A program made the position numbers and the translations under genes. A DNA stretch of 36,663 bases, taken from positions 1 to 36,663 of the forward strand of contig CAINGT010000129.1 of NCBI GenBank assembly GCA_903848655.1, given 5' to 3'. Positions 36,615-36,663 of the stretch are shown here, piece after piece (within the stretch, counting starts at the first letter, position 1; each line of letters opens with the position of its first letter). The notes under the pieces were generated by a model. It worked only from the letters and a program-made list of their open reading frames with translations. It was not told where the DNA came from and did not search any database. The stretch is from an uncultured Sphingomonadales bacterium (GTDB taxonomy: Bacteria > Pseudomonadota > Alphaproteobacteria > Sphingomonadales > Sphingomonadaceae).

Positions 36615-36663
36615 ATGGAGAGCCTGATTACGATTTTGCGCGAGGTTCGCGATCCGCGCGATT
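36615..36663 (+). CDS. Start of a possible ISAs1-type transposase (cut by window edge)
   Basis: Sixteen codons are visible: MESLITILREVRDPRD. This resembles the N-terminus of ISAs1/H-repeat-type transposases (a short helix ending in a DPR motif). The preceding 36534-36614 is poorer in G+C than the surrounding genes and ungenic. The CAGGGGAATCGC that begins at 36528 could be the left end of an element, but it overlaps the hairpin. Without the rest of the gene this stays a guess. Confidence 0.35.
   Translation, partial: MESLITILREVRDPRD

Overview
The window is GC-rich, densely packed bacterial chromosome. Overlapping start/stop codons are common and no stretch over 300 bases lacks a gene. The conserved genes (sdhCDA, prmA, rpsA, rimP-nusA-ylxR-infB-rbfA-truB-rpsO-pnp, hemW-xerC) and the LigK/LigU/LigI-type genes of the 4,5-cleavage (2-pyrone-4,6-dicarboxylate) route point to an alphaproteobacterium, most likely a sphingomonad. 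This is inferred from protein character and gene order; no database was searched. I see no tRNA, rRNA, CRISPR array or prophage. The only possible mobile element is a transposase start cut by the right edge.

Layout. 1-3055: hairpin-rich spacer, a small PhnA-domain gene, then sdhA, sdhD and sdhC, all on the minus strand; sdhB is not in the window. 3227-5301: prmA, convergent with a LysR regulator that carries two DNA-binding domains. 5451-9983: a plus-strand catabolic operon of LigK-type aldolase, LigU-type isomerase, LigI-type lactonase, a sugar-isomerase-like TIM barrel and an IPNS-like Fe(II)/2OG oxygenase. 10071-11246: glutaryl-CoA dehydrogenase. 11249-13834: minus-strand gloB, LacI regulator and a second 2OG oxygenase. 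13952-15667: rpsA. 15923-17790: a gamma-butyrobetaine-hydroxylase-like 2OG oxygenase coupled to a class II aldolase. 17952-18931: YhhQ-type transporter and a 59-residue PspC-domain protein. 19183-30187: the transcription/translation superoperon, with a GNAT acetyltransferase and an M50 protease inserted between rbfA and truB. 30254-33609: xerC, hemW, nitroreductase and TetR, all minus. 33671-36507: Rieske oxygenase and a PYROXD2-like FAD oxidoreductase.

Two parts look least described. The first is the lig-type operon: it holds three lower-pathway enzymes but no ring-cleavage genes, and ends in an isomerase/2OG-oxygenase pair preceded by its own LacI-like operator. A LacI gene lies 4 kb away. 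The second is the divergent TetR-nitroreductase / Rieske-FAD oxidoreductase locus, whose shared intergenic region carries a 22-bp near-perfect palindrome. Four putative non-heme iron oxygenases (three 2OG-dependent, one Rieske) in one window suggest accessory oxidative catabolism set between housekeeping blocks.
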